DNA from: Methanimicrococcus blatticola
Lineage (GTDB): Archaea; Halobacteriota; Methanosarcinia; Methanosarcinales; Methanosarcinaceae
NCBI RefSeq assembly: GCF_004363215.1
Contig: NZ_SNYS01000005.1
Coordinates: 1-64,000, forward strand
Length of the DNA: 64,000 nt
Direction: 5' to 3'
The first letter of the stretch is position 1; each line of letters opens with the position of its first letter. The notes beneath the pieces were generated by a model. That model had not been told where the DNA came from. It was given only the letters and a program-made list of their open reading frames with translations, and did not search any database. This document shows, piece after piece, positions 1 through 10,314 of the stretch. The position numbers were made by a program, and so were the translations under genes.

Positions 1-3000
1 AAGGTCCGGCCCAAATCTCGTGATTCGTCAAGGTTTCACTGTCATCAATCACGTTGTCGAAATAGTATTCAACAGTGATTTCAACGGTTTGAGTGTCATC
101 AGCGTCAAGATAAACATTCAATATACTTTCATCATCCATCCGGGTAGGAAGCACAGGATCAGTAGAATTCAAAGTATATCCCGAAGGAATAAAAATATTA
201 GATTCAAGAACTTCAGCAGCCCATACAGTTACCGTTGTATCATAATCACTCAGCGGAGAATCATCTTCCGCAAGATAATATTTGACATTAATTGAAACTG
301 TATCTGTTCTATTTTCCACCCATTTGGCCCAAACTTCCTGATTTCCGAGTGTTGAGAGTTGAGACACAGGAGTCGTAAAAGATACGTCATCGGCGTACCA
401 ACCGCCAAAATCATAACCGGGGCGATATCCGGGTTCTTCTAAATCTAAAACCGGATTTAAATCATTAATATTAAATGATGTTTTACTCGGACTCACGGCA
501 TCAAACAAATTATGATATGTAATTGTATACTCAATCAAATCCCACTGAGCATACAAATGATAATCATGATTTTGTGGCAAAGAGTCGCCGATAGTATAGG
601 TTTCACCTAAGCCGTTGGCCATAGAATTCCAATTTAAAAAGGTATACCCTTCGCGCGTAAATAACAAATCCGCATGATTGGGAGCAAGTACAGTATGACT
701 GGAACCGATCGGAATTTCTATCGATTGATTGATATTTGTTCCATCATTCAAATGGTATCTTGCTTCAAATGTCGTCCCGTCTGCAACCCATTTTCCGTAT
801 AAATCAACAGCTCCTTCCAACTCAGTTGTATTAACATCATAAAATTCTGTTAAAGCCGAATCAGAATACCAACCACGGAACACATGAAGTGGGTAATCCG
901 GCTTTTGAGACTCCCAATTAATACAGCTTGAGATTGTTGCACCATAAGGAACAACTCCCTGTGTAATTTTATAAGTCGGATCCTTCCAATAAAGGTTAAC
1001 AAGATAAGGACCGGCATACCCCTTATAAGATAAAATTCGGTGATCATTATAATTTTTATTGTCTAACCAATGTCTCGTTCCAAAATTCGTTTCATTGATG
1101 GACTCATTAATAGTAAGTTCAGGATTGCCATCGGGAGTATCAGAAACAGGAACATAACGTACAACTGTAATATTGCTGTTTCCATTAATCTGACCGGAAC
1201 GATTTTCTGCGCTTCTGTCACTGATATTTGCTGTAACATTAAATCCGTAATTATCACTTGTATTATGCAACCAATTAGAGGTAGGTTCACCGATAATATT
1301 ACCCGTATCTAAATTGTATGTTGCTCCGGAAGCATTATTCCAATATCGAATATGTTCCATGTTTGTGACCGTTAATGTGTTGTTATCTCTGACATGCAAA
1401 CCTTTACCCTGCCCTGCATTATAGAATACAACATCTTCTGCGCGATCTATTTTTAAATTTGTAACATTTGCTGCAGGCACTGTTTCGTCTGTAATATTCA
1501 TGCCGGCAACATGCAATAATGCCAATTTATCAACAGTTAAATTATTGGTTTTTAAGGCTGTTCCGTTATTATGATTTATAATGTAAACATCAGCCCCACG
1601 ACTAATATCAATATTTTTTGTTTCAACCATTGGATTGGATTTATTTGTACGTCCGATGATATTCATTGAAGAATTATTATCTAAAAATATACTGCCATTG
1701 AATCTTACCGCACTTCGATTTGAATCATTTGCAACCGTAACATTTAATGTTGCATTTTCACCGACAATTAATGATTCATTAAAACTAATGAAAGGAATAG
1801 TGATATTGCGTATATTATTAGAAATAAGATTTACCGTCGCGTTTTCTTTAATATCAAAATTCTTAATGTTATTAGATGCTTCTGAAAATGCATGGTCACC
1901 CATAAAATTAAATGTGGAATTATCCCCGATTTCCAAATTAACTGTTGCCGGCACTTTGACAAAAGGAGTATAATAAGTATCTCCGGCACGTGTATTTTCA
2001 TGAACCATCTGCACATCAGAATCGGGTAAAATAGTAATTTTACCGTCACCGTTATTATTCCAGATTTGGAAAATCGCAACAGAAGTACCCTCAGCATCTC
2101 TGTTTCCTTTATATACAGAAATATTTCCGGACAAATTCACTTTGTTGACTTCTGCAAATTCTCCCCAATATCCTTGAGAAATTGTAGAACTGCGTGATAA
2201 ATTTAAATTGATTGTTTGAGCGGTTCCGTTAAAATATTTGTAATTAATTTGATCAAAAATACGCGGGTCTTCAATAACAATTTCAGCGTCTTTTATATTA
2301 GCGTCACCATAAGAATTCCAAATAAGCTGTGGCCCCACATATAATATATTTTCATAATTATAAGTAACTCCTTCACGACCTATAGTTGTAAAAAGGCCAT
2401 ACCCGTTACCACCTATTAAAAACGAGTTTTTCCAATTGACGTCAGTAAGAGGAGCCGCTGAACTTCCGATATCTCCCAATCCGTCATCTGTATGTAAACG
2501 CATTACATTTAAATAACCGGAAGTAAAAGGCGCGGTATACTGCCACTGAACAAATTTATACCAGTGTTCTTCCGAAGTTCCGGGATTTGCAGGGTCTTTT
2601 GCGCCGTCTATTTCTAATGAAGCTTTTTTTCGGTTAACATAAAATGTACCGTAACGCTGATCATCTTTTTGATTAATATCGGCCCCCAGGCGAATATGTG
2701 TAATTTCATTGTTTTCAAATAAATTTCGCCGGGCTGAGCTTGTTTCATATTTCGACATCAATTCAAACCATCCGATGTTGGTATACACAATTGCTCTGGA
2801 TGTGTTGAGTGTCTGAGTATCAAAATCATATTCATATTGCCAGTTCGGAGGTTCATAATAAAACTTCAAAACACCCGTAGAACTGCCAACGGCAATATTT
2901 CCGGGGGCATCTGCTGCTTGCCCGTCAGGATAACTGTCATTTAAAACCCATTGATGGCTATAGGTTTTAAGCGTATTATCGCTTAAATTGTTTTGATGAG

Positions 3001-3589
3001 TTGTCGTATCCTTATTAATTTGAGTATTATCCAACAAAGTAGCAGGTACAGTAACTTCTCCGCCTGCGTATGAGAGATCCATTGTTTTAACTTTAACAAA
3101 TTCTTTCTCCATTGATGCCGGATTTGTAGATGTATTTATTTTATTAACAACCTGATAAATTTCAGCTGTCCACCCCAGAGAAAGAGGTCCGAAAAGAGGT
3201 TCTGATGGTGTTGACGGATCAACATAAGTCAAATAAAAGTCGACAGTGTTTGTTTCTCCGAATATTACATTTCCGTCATCAGATAAAGTTGAGTCTGCGG
3301 TATAGGAAGACCAAATGACATTCTGATTGTTTTTCCCTTCGACATAATCAATTCCGTCACTGTCCATAATCGGATCTATTTCTGCCGTATCGCCATTTAC
3401 ACCGGTCAATACTTTTGTGCCGATAAGTGTCCATTCACCGTTTTCATCAGAATACCAAGAAATTGTGATATCTGAGGTTCCCGGCTGTGCCGCAGCCATT
3501 TCTGTCGTTACAATTGATCCGGTTAATAATATACAGATCATAAAAAGTGAAAATATACGTGTAAAAATATCCATTGCGTAATTATTCAT
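1..3589 (-). CDS. Large secreted surface protein with InlB-type repeats (C-terminus outside window)
   Basis: I translated the minus strand from the ATG at 3589 and found it open to the window edge, about 1196 codons, so the gene is 3'-truncated by the window. A GGGG ribosome site lies 8 bases before the ATG. A signal peptide (hydrophobic MICILLTGSIV, ending near AAAQ) is followed by an Asn/Thr-rich, probably N-glycosylated region with short beta-helix-like strands (about residues 350-800). Then come three Listeria/Bacteroides-type (InlB B, Flg_new) repeats recognisable by GWY/NW...AQW/AKW (about residues 890-1095), and two related modules of about 50 residues with the pattern V-x-Y-Y-x-(A/D) up to the edge. 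It is probably an exported adhesin or cell-envelope protein; the ligand is unknown. The InlB-like repeats are typical of bacterial gut surface proteins, so domain transfer is possible (inference). Confidence 0.85.
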   Translation of the reverse strand, partial: MNNYAMDIFTRIFSLFMICILLTGSIVTTEMAAAQPGTSDITISWYSDENGEWTLIGTKVLTGVNGDTAEIDPIMDSDGIDYVEGKNNQNVIWSSYTADSTLSDDGNVIFGETNTVDFYLTYVDPSTPSEPLFGPLSLGWTAEIYQVVNKINTSTNPASMEKEFVKVKTMDLSYAGGEVTVPATLLDNTQINKDTTTHQNNLSDNTLKTYSHQWVLNDSYPDGQAADAPGNIAVGSSTGVLKFYYEPPNWQYEYDFDTQTLNTSRAIVYTNIGWFELMSKYETSSARRNLFENNEITHIRLGADINQKDDQRYGTFYVNRKKASLEIDGAKDPANPGTSEEHWYKFVQWQYTAPFTSGYLNVMRLHTDDGLGDIGSSAAPLTDVNWKNSFLIGGNGYGLFTTIGREGVTYNYENILYVGPQLIWNSYGDANIKDAEIVIEDPRIFDQINYKYFNGTAQTINLNLSRSSTISQGYWGEFAEVNKVNLSGNISVYKGNRDAEGTSVAIFQIWNNNGDGKITILPDSDVQMVHENTRAGDTYYTPFVKVPATVNLEIGDNSTFNFMGDHAFSEASNNIKNFDIKENATVNLISNNIRNITIPFISFNESLIVGENATLNVTVANDSNRSAVRFNGSIFLDNNSSMNIIGRTNKSNPMVETKNIDISRGADVYIINHNNGTALKTNNLTVDKLALLHVAGMNITDETVPAANVTNLKIDRAEDVVFYNAGQGKGLHVRDNNTLTVTNMEHIRYWNNASGATYNLDTGNIIGEPTSNWLHNTSDNYGFNVTANISDRSAENRSGQINGNSNITVVRYVPVSDTPDGNPELTINESINETNFGTRHWLDNKNYNDHRILSYKGYAGPYLVNLYWKDPTYKITQGVVPYGATISSCINWESQKPDYPLHVFRGWYSDSALTEFYDVNTTELEGAVDLYGKWVADGTTFEARYHLNDGTNINQSIEIPIGSSHTVLAPNHADLLFTREGYTFLNWNSMANGLGETYTIGDSLPQNHDYHLYAQWDLIEYTITYHNLFDAVSPSKTSFNINDLNPVLDLEEPGYRPGYDFGGWYADDVSFTTPVSQLSTLGNQEVWAKWVENRTDTVSINVKYYLAEDDSPLSDYDTTVTVWAAEVLESNIFIPSGYTLNSTDPVLPTRMDDESILNVYLDADDTQTVEITVEYYFDNVIDDSETLTNHEIWAGP

Positions 3590-4086
3590 TGCGTAAGCCC
3601 CATATGTTTTAGTATAGATTATATAACAAATCCAATTACCAAATAGTTAAACAATATTTTTTATTATTTAGCCAATATTATAACATAATAAATTTTCTTG
3701 TTTATAAGTTTTATTCACATTCAAAATAGATTAAGTGAGTTATAAAATATAGTATATACACTATATAAAGATATATACAAAGATGAAAATTAGTCATTTT
3801 AGTTTAATTAAAAACGAAAATTAAAAATATAAAACAAAAAGAAACACCGCGTTAAACAAAACAAAGATTGATGGGGTTAACTTTTTTTCTCGAAATATAT
3901 TTAAGAAAAGGCGGTCTTTGTTCCACATCTTTATATGTCAGTATATAAATTAGTAACAACTTTAATTTGAATCCGATTCGGATTCTATTGCTGATTTCAA
4001 TTAAATTACAAAAAATCACATTAAAATTTTAAAATTATCAAAATTATCAAATATTTATCATTCTATCATAAAACCGAGGACAATTT
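3590..4086. promoter_or_regulatory. Divergent AT-rich promoter region between the surface protein and ileS
   Basis: This 497-base gap has no coding sequence. Two TATA-like boxes face ileS: TTTATATG near 3930-3937 and GTATATAAAT at 3941-3950, about 140 bases before the ileS start, implying a leader of roughly 100 bases. Several AT-rich hexamers near 3750-3780 could serve the divergent surface-protein gene, but none stands out. Transcript starts are inferred, not visible. Confidence 0.4.
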
Positions 4087-7000
4087 ATGCTTCAGGAAAT
4101 ACCGGAGAAATATGAAACCAAAAAGGTTGAAGAGCAAATCAACCAATTTTGGAATGAAACTGACGCGTATCATAAAACGCGAGAAGGACGCAAAAACGGG
4201 AAAAAATTCTTTTTCGTTGACGGGCCGCCGTATACAACGGGACATATTCACATGGGAACGGCTTGGAACAAAGTCATTAAAGACTCTATTTTAAGATACA
4301 GATCTATGAACGGCGACGCTGTTACCGACACACCGGGCTGGGATATGCACGGCTTGCCGATTGAAGTGAAAGTTGAAGAAAAACTCGGCTTCCAATCTAA
4401 AAAAGACATCGAAACATTCGGTGTCGGCAATTTTATCCAAGAATGCAAGTCTTTTGCGATTGAAAAGAAAGGTGACATGACCAACCAATTCAAAGCGCTC
4501 GGCATTTGGATGGATTGGGACAATCCTTACATGACATTAAAAGATGAATACATCGAAGCCGCCTGGTGGGTGATTCAAAAAGCACACGAAAAAAGCCTGT
4601 TGGAAGAAGGAAAACGTGTCGTCAACTGGTGCCCGCGCTGCGAAACCGCAATTGCCGACTCTGAAGTCGAATATATGGACCGCGATGATGATTCCATTTA
4701 CGTTAAATTCCCTGTCAAAGGCGAGCAGGATTTTTATGTCGTCATTTGGACAACAACGCCCTGGACCATTCCGTCCAACGTTGCCGCTGCCGTCCATCCG
4801 GACGCCGAATACGTGATTGTCAAAGCAACGCGCGAAGACGGTAAAGTCGAACGCCTTCTCATCGGCAAGGAATCCGTTCCGCTCATTATGAAACGCGGAA
4901 AATATCCCTCCCATGAAATTCTTGAAACAAAAAAAGGATCCGATCTTCAGGGTTTGGAATACACAGCGCCGTTGGCTGCCGAAGTTCCGGCACAGGCTGA
5001 GATGGCACACGCGGTTTATCCGGCCGATTACGTTTCACTCGATAACACCGGCATTGTTCATATTGCGCCCGGCCATGGTTTGGACGACTTTAATGTCGGC
5101 TCCAAATTCGGTTTGCCGATTTTCTGTCCCGTCGGCTCAAACGGTTCTTACACAAAAGAAGCCGGAAAATATGCCGGCATGAACATTCGCGAAGCCAATG
5201 ACATTATTATTGAAGATTTGAAAAGCAAAGATTTACTGCTTTCCCAAGGCAAAATCAATCACAGATACGGACACTGCTGGCGCTGTAAAACAGCAATCAT
5301 CTATTTAGCGACCGAGCAGTGGTTCTTGGATGTCGGGAAAATTAAAGATGAAATGCTGAACGCGATTGACAACGAAATCGAATGGACGCCCGACTGGGCC
5401 GGCTCTGCCCGCTTCAGAGACTGGGTGGCCGACGCCCGCGACTGGTGCATTTCCCGCCAGCGTTACTGGGGCATTCCGGTTCCGATTTGGACCTGCCCGG
5501 ACTGTAAAAAGCGCGCCGTTTTCGGCACGAAACAGGAACTGATTACAAAAGCGCAGCTGACCGGTGACATTGAACTTCACCGCCCGTATGTTGACGAAGT
5601 CACGCTTGAGTGTGAATGCGGCGGCAAAATGGTTCGCACCAAAGACGTTTTTGATGTTTGGTTTGATTCCGCCGTTGCCTCTTTTGCAACGCTCGGTTTC
5701 CCGGGAAGAACGGATTTGTTTGAAGAAAAATGGCCGGCAGACTTCATTACGGAAGGCCACGACCAAACGCGCGGCTGGTTCTACTCTCAGCTCGGCGCGT
5801 CCATTGCGGCTTTCGGCAAAACACCTTACAAAAGCGTCCTCATGCACGGCTTTACCATGGATAAAGACGGTAAAAAGATGTCAAAGAGTCTCGGAAATGT
5901 TGTCACGCCCGATGAAGTGATTGAAAAATACGGCGCTGACGTGCTTCGCGCTTATTCGCTCTCATCCAGCGCGCCGTGGGACGATTTGAAATTCGTTTGG
6001 GACGACGTTGCAACTGTTAACAGAACGGTCAACATCCTTTGGAATGTTTACAAATTCCCGCTCCCTTACATGGTTTTAGACAATTTCAATCCGCTTGAAC
6101 ATCCCGCAGAATCATTAATCGGCAGCATGCGCGAAGAAGACAAATGGATTCTCTCCCGCCTGCAATCCACCGTTGCCGAAGTCACGGAAGCCATGGATGA
6201 AAAAACGCTTCATAAAGCGCTTCGCGGCTTGTTTAACTTTATATTGGAAGATCTTTCCCGCTGGTACATCCAGCTGATTCGTCCAAGAACTTGGACAGAA
6301 GCAAACGATCCCGACAAATTGGCGGTTTACGCAACGCTTTACGAAACATATGTGACAATTGCAAAACTTTCAGCGCCGTTTATGCCGTATTTGTCTGAAA
6401 CCATGTATCAGAATTTGGTGAAAAACATTGATGAAAACGCGCCGCTCTCCGTTCACATGAACGATTGGCCGGCTCCCAAAGAAATCTTTGTGAACGCCGA
6501 ACTTGAAGAACACATGGAAATTGTCAGAAACGTTGTTGAAGCCTCATCAAACGCCCGCCAAAAAGCCGGCCGCAAACTCAGATGGCCGATTTCAAGAATT
6601 GTGGTCGTCCCGACAGATGAAGCGGTTGCCGCTGCGCTGACCCACCTGCGCGATGTTTTGCTTGAGCAGACCAACGCGAAAGACGTTGAAGTTCTCGCTG
6701 TCGGCGAAGCCTGGAAAGATTTGGATGTTCAGATGACGCCGAACCAAAGCGTTCTCGGTCCGACATTTAAGCAGGACGCAAAAAAAGTGTCTGACGCTTT
6801 AATCGAAGCCGGTGCCAAGTCTTTAAAAGAAGTCTTTGACCGCGTCGAAGAAATGGAGCTCTCTCTTGCCGATGGCACAACCGTTACAATTACGGCGGAC
6901 ATGGTCATTTTTGAAGAACTCATTCCGGAAGGAATTGCCGGAAGCGATTCAGATTGCGGTATGGTTTACGTTGACGCCAAACTGACCAAAGAATTGGAAT

Positions 7001-7269
7001 CCGAAGGCTACACAAGAGAAGTCATTCGCAGAATCCAAGACATGAGAAAAGAATTGAACCTTGCCGTTGACGATCAAATCACAGCAGCCGTTTTAATTAA
7101 AGATCAGCATGTTTCGGATTTAATCAAAGACATGACAAGTTTAATTGCAACAGAAGTTCGCGCCGGAGAACTCATTTTGAATCCGGATGCAGCCTCAGGC
7201 GATTTGATTAAAGAATGGGATATCGAAGGCATTCAAATGACCATCGGTATTTCAGGAAAGAAAGCGTAA
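4087..7269 (+). CDS. ileS: Isoleucyl-tRNA synthetase
   Basis: Charges tRNA-Ile with isoleucine in the cytoplasm. The 1060-residue protein has the class I signatures: HIHMG (the HIGH motif) at residues 53-57 and KMSKS at 597-601. Between them lies the CP1 editing domain, with TWTTTPWT around residue 220, which hydrolyses Val-tRNA-Ile. The WCPRC and CWRC pairs are typical of this enzyme, and the long C-terminal anticodon-binding region matches the archaeal/eukaryotic type in length. The start has an upstream GAGGA (4076-4080). It is monocistronic: a divergent gene lies upstream, and a T-rich tail plus a hairpin terminator follow. The tRNA-Ile(GAU) it would charge is at 24585. Confidence 0.97.
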   Translation: MLQEIPEKYETKKVEEQINQFWNETDAYHKTREGRKNGKKFFFVDGPPYTTGHIHMGTAWNKVIKDSILRYRSMNGDAVTDTPGWDMHGLPIEVKVEEKLGFQSKKDIETFGVGNFIQECKSFAIEKKGDMTNQFKALGIWMDWDNPYMTLKDEYIEAAWWVIQKAHEKSLLEEGKRVVNWCPRCETAIADSEVEYMDRDDDSIYVKFPVKGEQDFYVVIWTTTPWTIPSNVAAAVHPDAEYVIVKATREDGKVERLLIGKESVPLIMKRGKYPSHEILETKKGSDLQGLEYTAPLAAEVPAQAEMAHAVYPADYVSLDNTGIVHIAPGHGLDDFNVGSKFGLPIFCPVGSNGSYTKEAGKYAGMNIREANDIIIEDLKSKDLLLSQGKINHRYGHCWRCKTAIIYLATEQWFLDVGKIKDEMLNAIDNEIEWTPDWAGSARFRDWVADARDWCISRQRYWGIPVPIWTCPDCKKRAVFGTKQELITKAQLTGDIELHRPYVDEVTLECECGGKMVRTKDVFDVWFDSAVASFATLGFPGRTDLFEEKWPADFITEGHDQTRGWFYSQLGASIAAFGKTPYKSVLMHGFTMDKDGKKMSKSLGNVVTPDEVIEKYGADVLRAYSLSSSAPWDDLKFVWDDVATVNRTVNILWNVYKFPLPYMVLDNFNPLEHPAESLIGSMREEDKWILSRLQSTVAEVTEAMDEKTLHKALRGLFNFILEDLSRWYIQLIRPRTWTEANDPDKLAVYATLYETYVTIAKLSAPFMPYLSETMYQNLVKNIDENAPLSVHMNDWPAPKEIFVNAELEEHMEIVRNVVEASSNARQKAGRKLRWPISRIVVVPTDEAVAAALTHLRDVLLEQTNAKDVEVLAVGEAWKDLDVQMTPNQSVLGPTFKQDAKKVSDALIEAGAKSLKEVFDRVEEMELSLADGTTVTITADMVIFEELIPEGIAGSDSDCGMVYVDAKLTKELESEGYTREVIRRIQDMRKELNLAVDDQITAAVLIKDQHVSDLIKDMTSLIATEVRAGELILNPDAASGDLIKEWDIEGIQMTIGISGKKA

Positions 7270-7379
7270 AGCTTTCTTTTTCATCTTTTTTTATCATTTT
7301 TTCTTTTTCATTTTTTCGTTTTTTGATTAAGTTTCAAAAAAAACCGAGTTCGTTTGTTTTGTGTTTTGTTTTTAAAAAT

Positions 7380-7410
7380 TGCAGCGGCTCGCGCGCGACG
7401 GCTGCCGACA
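7380..7410 (-). repeat. GC-rich CGCGCGCG intergenic element, copy 1
   Basis: A GC-rich island in an otherwise AT-rich 3' region. Read on the minus strand it has GGCAGCCGTCGCGCGCGAGC followed by CGCTGCAATTTTTAAAAA. This aligns with the elements at 10083, 13563, 18611, 53773 and 61001: the CGCGCGCG core, flanking GCC/GGC, then CAT/CAA and a T/A-rich run. It lies downstream of ileS. Function unknown. Confidence 0.55.
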
Positions 7411-7496
7411 GCAGCAAGAAGCGAGTAAGGCAGCAGTGCTAAAAAGAAACGAAAAAGAAAAAATAAAGAATTACAGCAAAAGATACAAAAAAGAAT

Positions 7497-7519
7497 GCTG
7501 CCGATTTCGGCAGCTTTTT
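7497..7519 (+). terminator. Bidirectional hairpin terminator between ileS and the antiporter gene
   Basis: A perfect 8-bp stem, GCTGCCGA/TCGGCAGC with a TT loop, followed by TTTTT on the plus strand and by ATTCTTTTTT on the minus strand. It sits between two convergent genes and could end both transcripts. The 60 bases right after the ileS stop are also strongly T-rich. Confidence 0.7.
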
Positions 7520-7531
7520 AACATTTTTAAT

Positions 7532-9796
7532 TTAATCTAAAATCACACAGCAAAGTGCTCTGACTTTTTCTTTTTCACCGACGACTGACACAACATCGCC
7601 TTCATGGAACGTAAATTTGCCGTCGGGATTCATGATGATATCTTCATCGCGCTCAACGCCGACGACGAGACATTCGGATTTGTCGCGAATGGCACAGTCA
7701 CAAAGCGGTTTTCCGAGAAGCGGGGAATTGTCTTCAACGACAAACTGCTGAAGAACGACTTCGTCTTCATTTTTCTTTTCCGGCGCGAGAGAGTGGTCTT
7801 CGATTTCTTGTCTGAACGCGTCCATTTGCTCATCGGTTCCGAGGACGATAATTTTGTCCCACGCGAAAATACGAACATTGCCGCCCGGGATGTTGTAACG
7901 CTGATCACCGCGAATAATTGAAACGATGTTGACGCCGTATTTTGTTCTGAATCCAAGTTCGGCAAGTGTTTTTCCGATGACCGGTGATTCCGGGTCAACT
8001 TCAAAAGTGTCCATGTGAATATTTTCCATGGATGAAACGTCCACTTCTTTTTTGAGCTTGCTGACACTGCGTTCGTTGAGGTTTTCCATAAATCTTTCTT
8101 CGAATTTGGTGTACTGCTTTTGAAGTGTCTGTGACCATAAGGCAAAAGCGATTGCAAAGAGAACGAAAATGGCGATCATACCGATTCTGGATGTGAATTC
8201 CATGAAAATGACGTAGCCGACAATCAAAGCGGCAACGGCAAAGCGCGCCAATCTTAAGAAAACCAAGTAACCGCTGTTGAAATTCGGATCGTTCCAAAGA
8301 GTTTCAAAGTTTTTGGTTTTTAATTTGCTCATCAAAAGCGCGCTCAGGAAGGGTGCCATAATCAAAAGCGTGACGACAACGGAAATCAAAGATCCCTGCC
8401 AGCCGCCGATATTTTCCCTGAAGAACGGTGAAATGTATGTCACGGATAAAATGGCAATCGCCACTAAAACAACGCCGTAAATCATAATGACAAAAATATT
8501 GGATTTGAGCACTTTTTTCCAGGTATTGTCTTTGTTAATCGCATTTCTTTTGTTGCCGAAATTGTTGAGATAATTCCGCATTCCGGCCGGTAAAATCTTG
8601 TTGAATGCTTCATAAGCGCGGTCGGAATACTTAATCATGTACGGTGACGTAAATGTTGTAATCACGGAAACAGCGATGACAACCGGATACAAGAAATCAC
8701 TCGTTACTTTCAGACTGAGACCAAGCGCGGCAATAATAAACGCGAATTCTCCGATTTGCGCAAGCGAGAAACCGGATTGCATGGAGACTTTTAAGTTCTG
8801 GCCGGAAATCAAAACGCCGAAGCTTGAGAAGAAAGCTTTTCCGAGAATGGTGGCAATTGTGATGATGATAATCGGGCCGGCGTAATCAATAAGCACTTGG
8901 GGGTTTAACATCATACCGACGGAGACGAAGAAAACCGCGCCGAACAAATCTTTAATCGGTTTTGTGACGTGTTCTATTTTTTCACCGTCGATGGTTTCGG
9001 CCAAAATGGAACCCATAATGAAAGCGCCAAGCGCAGATGAAAATCCGGTTTTGACGGAGAGAACGACCATTCCGAGACACAGACCGATTCCGACAATCAA
9101 AAGTGTTTCATCGTTCATGTATTTGCGGATGTATTTGAAAACGGTCGGCAGAATGTAAATGCCGGCAATGAACCAAAGAATCAGGAAGAAAGCCATTTTG
9201 GCAATGCTTTCAATTAATTCGATACCGAGGGAAGATTGTGCTAAAACGATTGCCGGCAGTAAAACCATCATTAAAATGGCAATCAGGTCTTCGACAATGA
9301 GAACGCCGAAAACGACGTTGGTAAACTTTTGTCCTCTGAGTTTTAAGTCTTCAAAGGCTTTGATGATAATGGTTGTTGAGGAAAGCGCGAGCATTGACCC
9401 TAAAAAGAGACTGTCCATGTGATTCCAGCCCATTAAATAACCGACGGCAAACCCGATAATCAACATTGAAATAACTTCTGTAATGGCGGTAATGGAGGCC
9501 GTGCCGCCGACTTTCATCAGCTTTTTGAAACTGAATTCCAGACCGAGACCGAACAGGAGGAAAATAACACCGATATCGGCCCATATGGAAATATTTTCAG
9601 AATCGGATATCGACGGTATATATTGCCCGATACTTTCAGGCAGATAACCGATTAAATACCCGCTGATCAGCAGCCCCGCAACAATATATCCCAAAACGAG
9701 CGGTTGTTTAAAACGCTTAAAGATAAGCGTAATGACGGCGGCCGAAATTAAAATCAATGCTAAATCAGATATGAGCGGCGACAATTCCATTGACAT
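7532..9796 (-). CDS. CPA2-family monovalent cation/proton antiporter with two TrkA-C domains
   Basis: An integral membrane Na+/K+:H+ exchanger for pH and ion homeostasis. Residues 1-400 form the Na_H_Exchanger domain of about 12 helices, with family features such as FGLGLEFSFKKL and GSILAETIDGEKIEH. Residues 430-570 add about four further helices. The C-terminus (about 590-754) carries two regulatory TrkA-C (RCK-C) domains, the first starting near VDPESPVIGKTLAELGF and the second near DNSPLLGKPL. The nucleotide-binding TrkA-N domain found in KefB/KefC is missing, so NAD(H) or glutathione gating like that of Kef is unlikely (inference). The ATG at 9796 has GGGG 8-11 bases upstream. It stands alone and is convergent with ileS. 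The transported ion cannot be read from the sequence. Confidence 0.88.
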   Translation of the reverse strand: MSMELSPLISDLALILISAAVITLIFKRFKQPLVLGYIVAGLLISGYLIGYLPESIGQYIPSISDSENISIWADIGVIFLLFGLGLEFSFKKLMKVGGTASITAITEVISMLIIGFAVGYLMGWNHMDSLFLGSMLALSSTTIIIKAFEDLKLRGQKFTNVVFGVLIVEDLIAILMMVLLPAIVLAQSSLGIELIESIAKMAFFLILWFIAGIYILPTVFKYIRKYMNDETLLIVGIGLCLGMVVLSVKTGFSSALGAFIMGSILAETIDGEKIEHVTKPIKDLFGAVFFVSVGMMLNPQVLIDYAGPIIIITIATILGKAFFSSFGVLISGQNLKVSMQSGFSLAQIGEFAFIIAALGLSLKVTSDFLYPVVIAVSVITTFTSPYMIKYSDRAYEAFNKILPAGMRNYLNNFGNKRNAINKDNTWKKVLKSNIFVIMIYGVVLVAIAILSVTYISPFFRENIGGWQGSLISVVVTLLIMAPFLSALLMSKLKTKNFETLWNDPNFNSGYLVFLRLARFAVAALIVGYVIFMEFTSRIGMIAIFVLFAIAFALWSQTLQKQYTKFEERFMENLNERSVSKLKKEVDVSSMENIHMDTFEVDPESPVIGKTLAELGFRTKYGVNIVSIIRGDQRYNIPGGNVRIFAWDKIIVLGTDEQMDAFRQEIEDHSLAPEKKNEDEVVLQQFVVEDNSPLLGKPLCDCAIRDKSECLVVGVERDEDIIMNPDGKFTFHEGDVVSVVGEKEKVRALCCVILD

Positions 9797-10244
9797 GAGT
9801 TTTCCCCGAAGTTTTCAAATGATGATAAAAATTCAAAAGTTTATTAAGTTTACATTAAAAAATAAAATAACGTTTTACATAACAAAACATGGTTTAAATC
9901 ATTTTTCCTTTTATTAAAAAAAGTTGCTTTCAGGGTTAACAATTGTTTTTAAAAAGCCCGATTTGATTTTGATAAAATCAGAAAATGCGAATAAATTTAT
10001 TATTTCATTGACAAATCTGAGTGGATTTTTGATTTCAAAGATTGAAAATAGATGCGGGTTTATTATTTCAAAAATTAAAAAGATGATGCGTCCCGCGCGC
10101 GGCGGCAGCCAAAAAATAAATGAAAAATTAATAAAAAATGAAAAAATTATAAAAATGAATAAAACAAAATGAAAATGAATGAAAATAAATAAAAATGAAT
10201 AAAAAGAAATGAAAAAATGAATGAGGATATATTAAACCGTCATT
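9797..10244. other. AT-rich intergenic region with GC-rich element copy 2
   Basis: No credible gene. Most of it is low-complexity A-rich sequence with many AAATGAAT-like words. The only distinct feature is the GC-rich element at 10083-10110 (minus-strand reading GGCTGCCGCCGCGCGCGGGA, then CGCATCAT), closely related to the one at 18611. The antiporter promoter should lie near 9830-9900; there are several TATA-like words but no clear best one. Confidence 0.5.
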
Positions 10245-10314
10245 CATTCTTTGTTTTTCATTCTTTGTTTTTCATTCTTTGTTTTTCATTCTTTGTTTTT
10301 CATTCTTTGTTTTT
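10245..10314. repeat. Five tandem copies of a 14-bp unit at the 3' end of the GLUG protein gene
   Basis: CATTCTTTGTTTTT is repeated five times without error from 10245 to 10314, and the last copy touches the stop codon of the following minus-strand gene. Perfect identity suggests recent slippage, so copy number may vary between strains. It lies just outside the coding sequence, so it would change the 3' UTR, not the protein. Confidence 0.85.

Noticed and set aside
20-1973. Plus-strand open frames (20-295, 1070-1312, 1635-1973) and short minus-strand frames
   Set aside because: They lie over one continuous minus-strand frame from 3589 to the edge that has a signal peptide and recognisable repeats; they are shadows.
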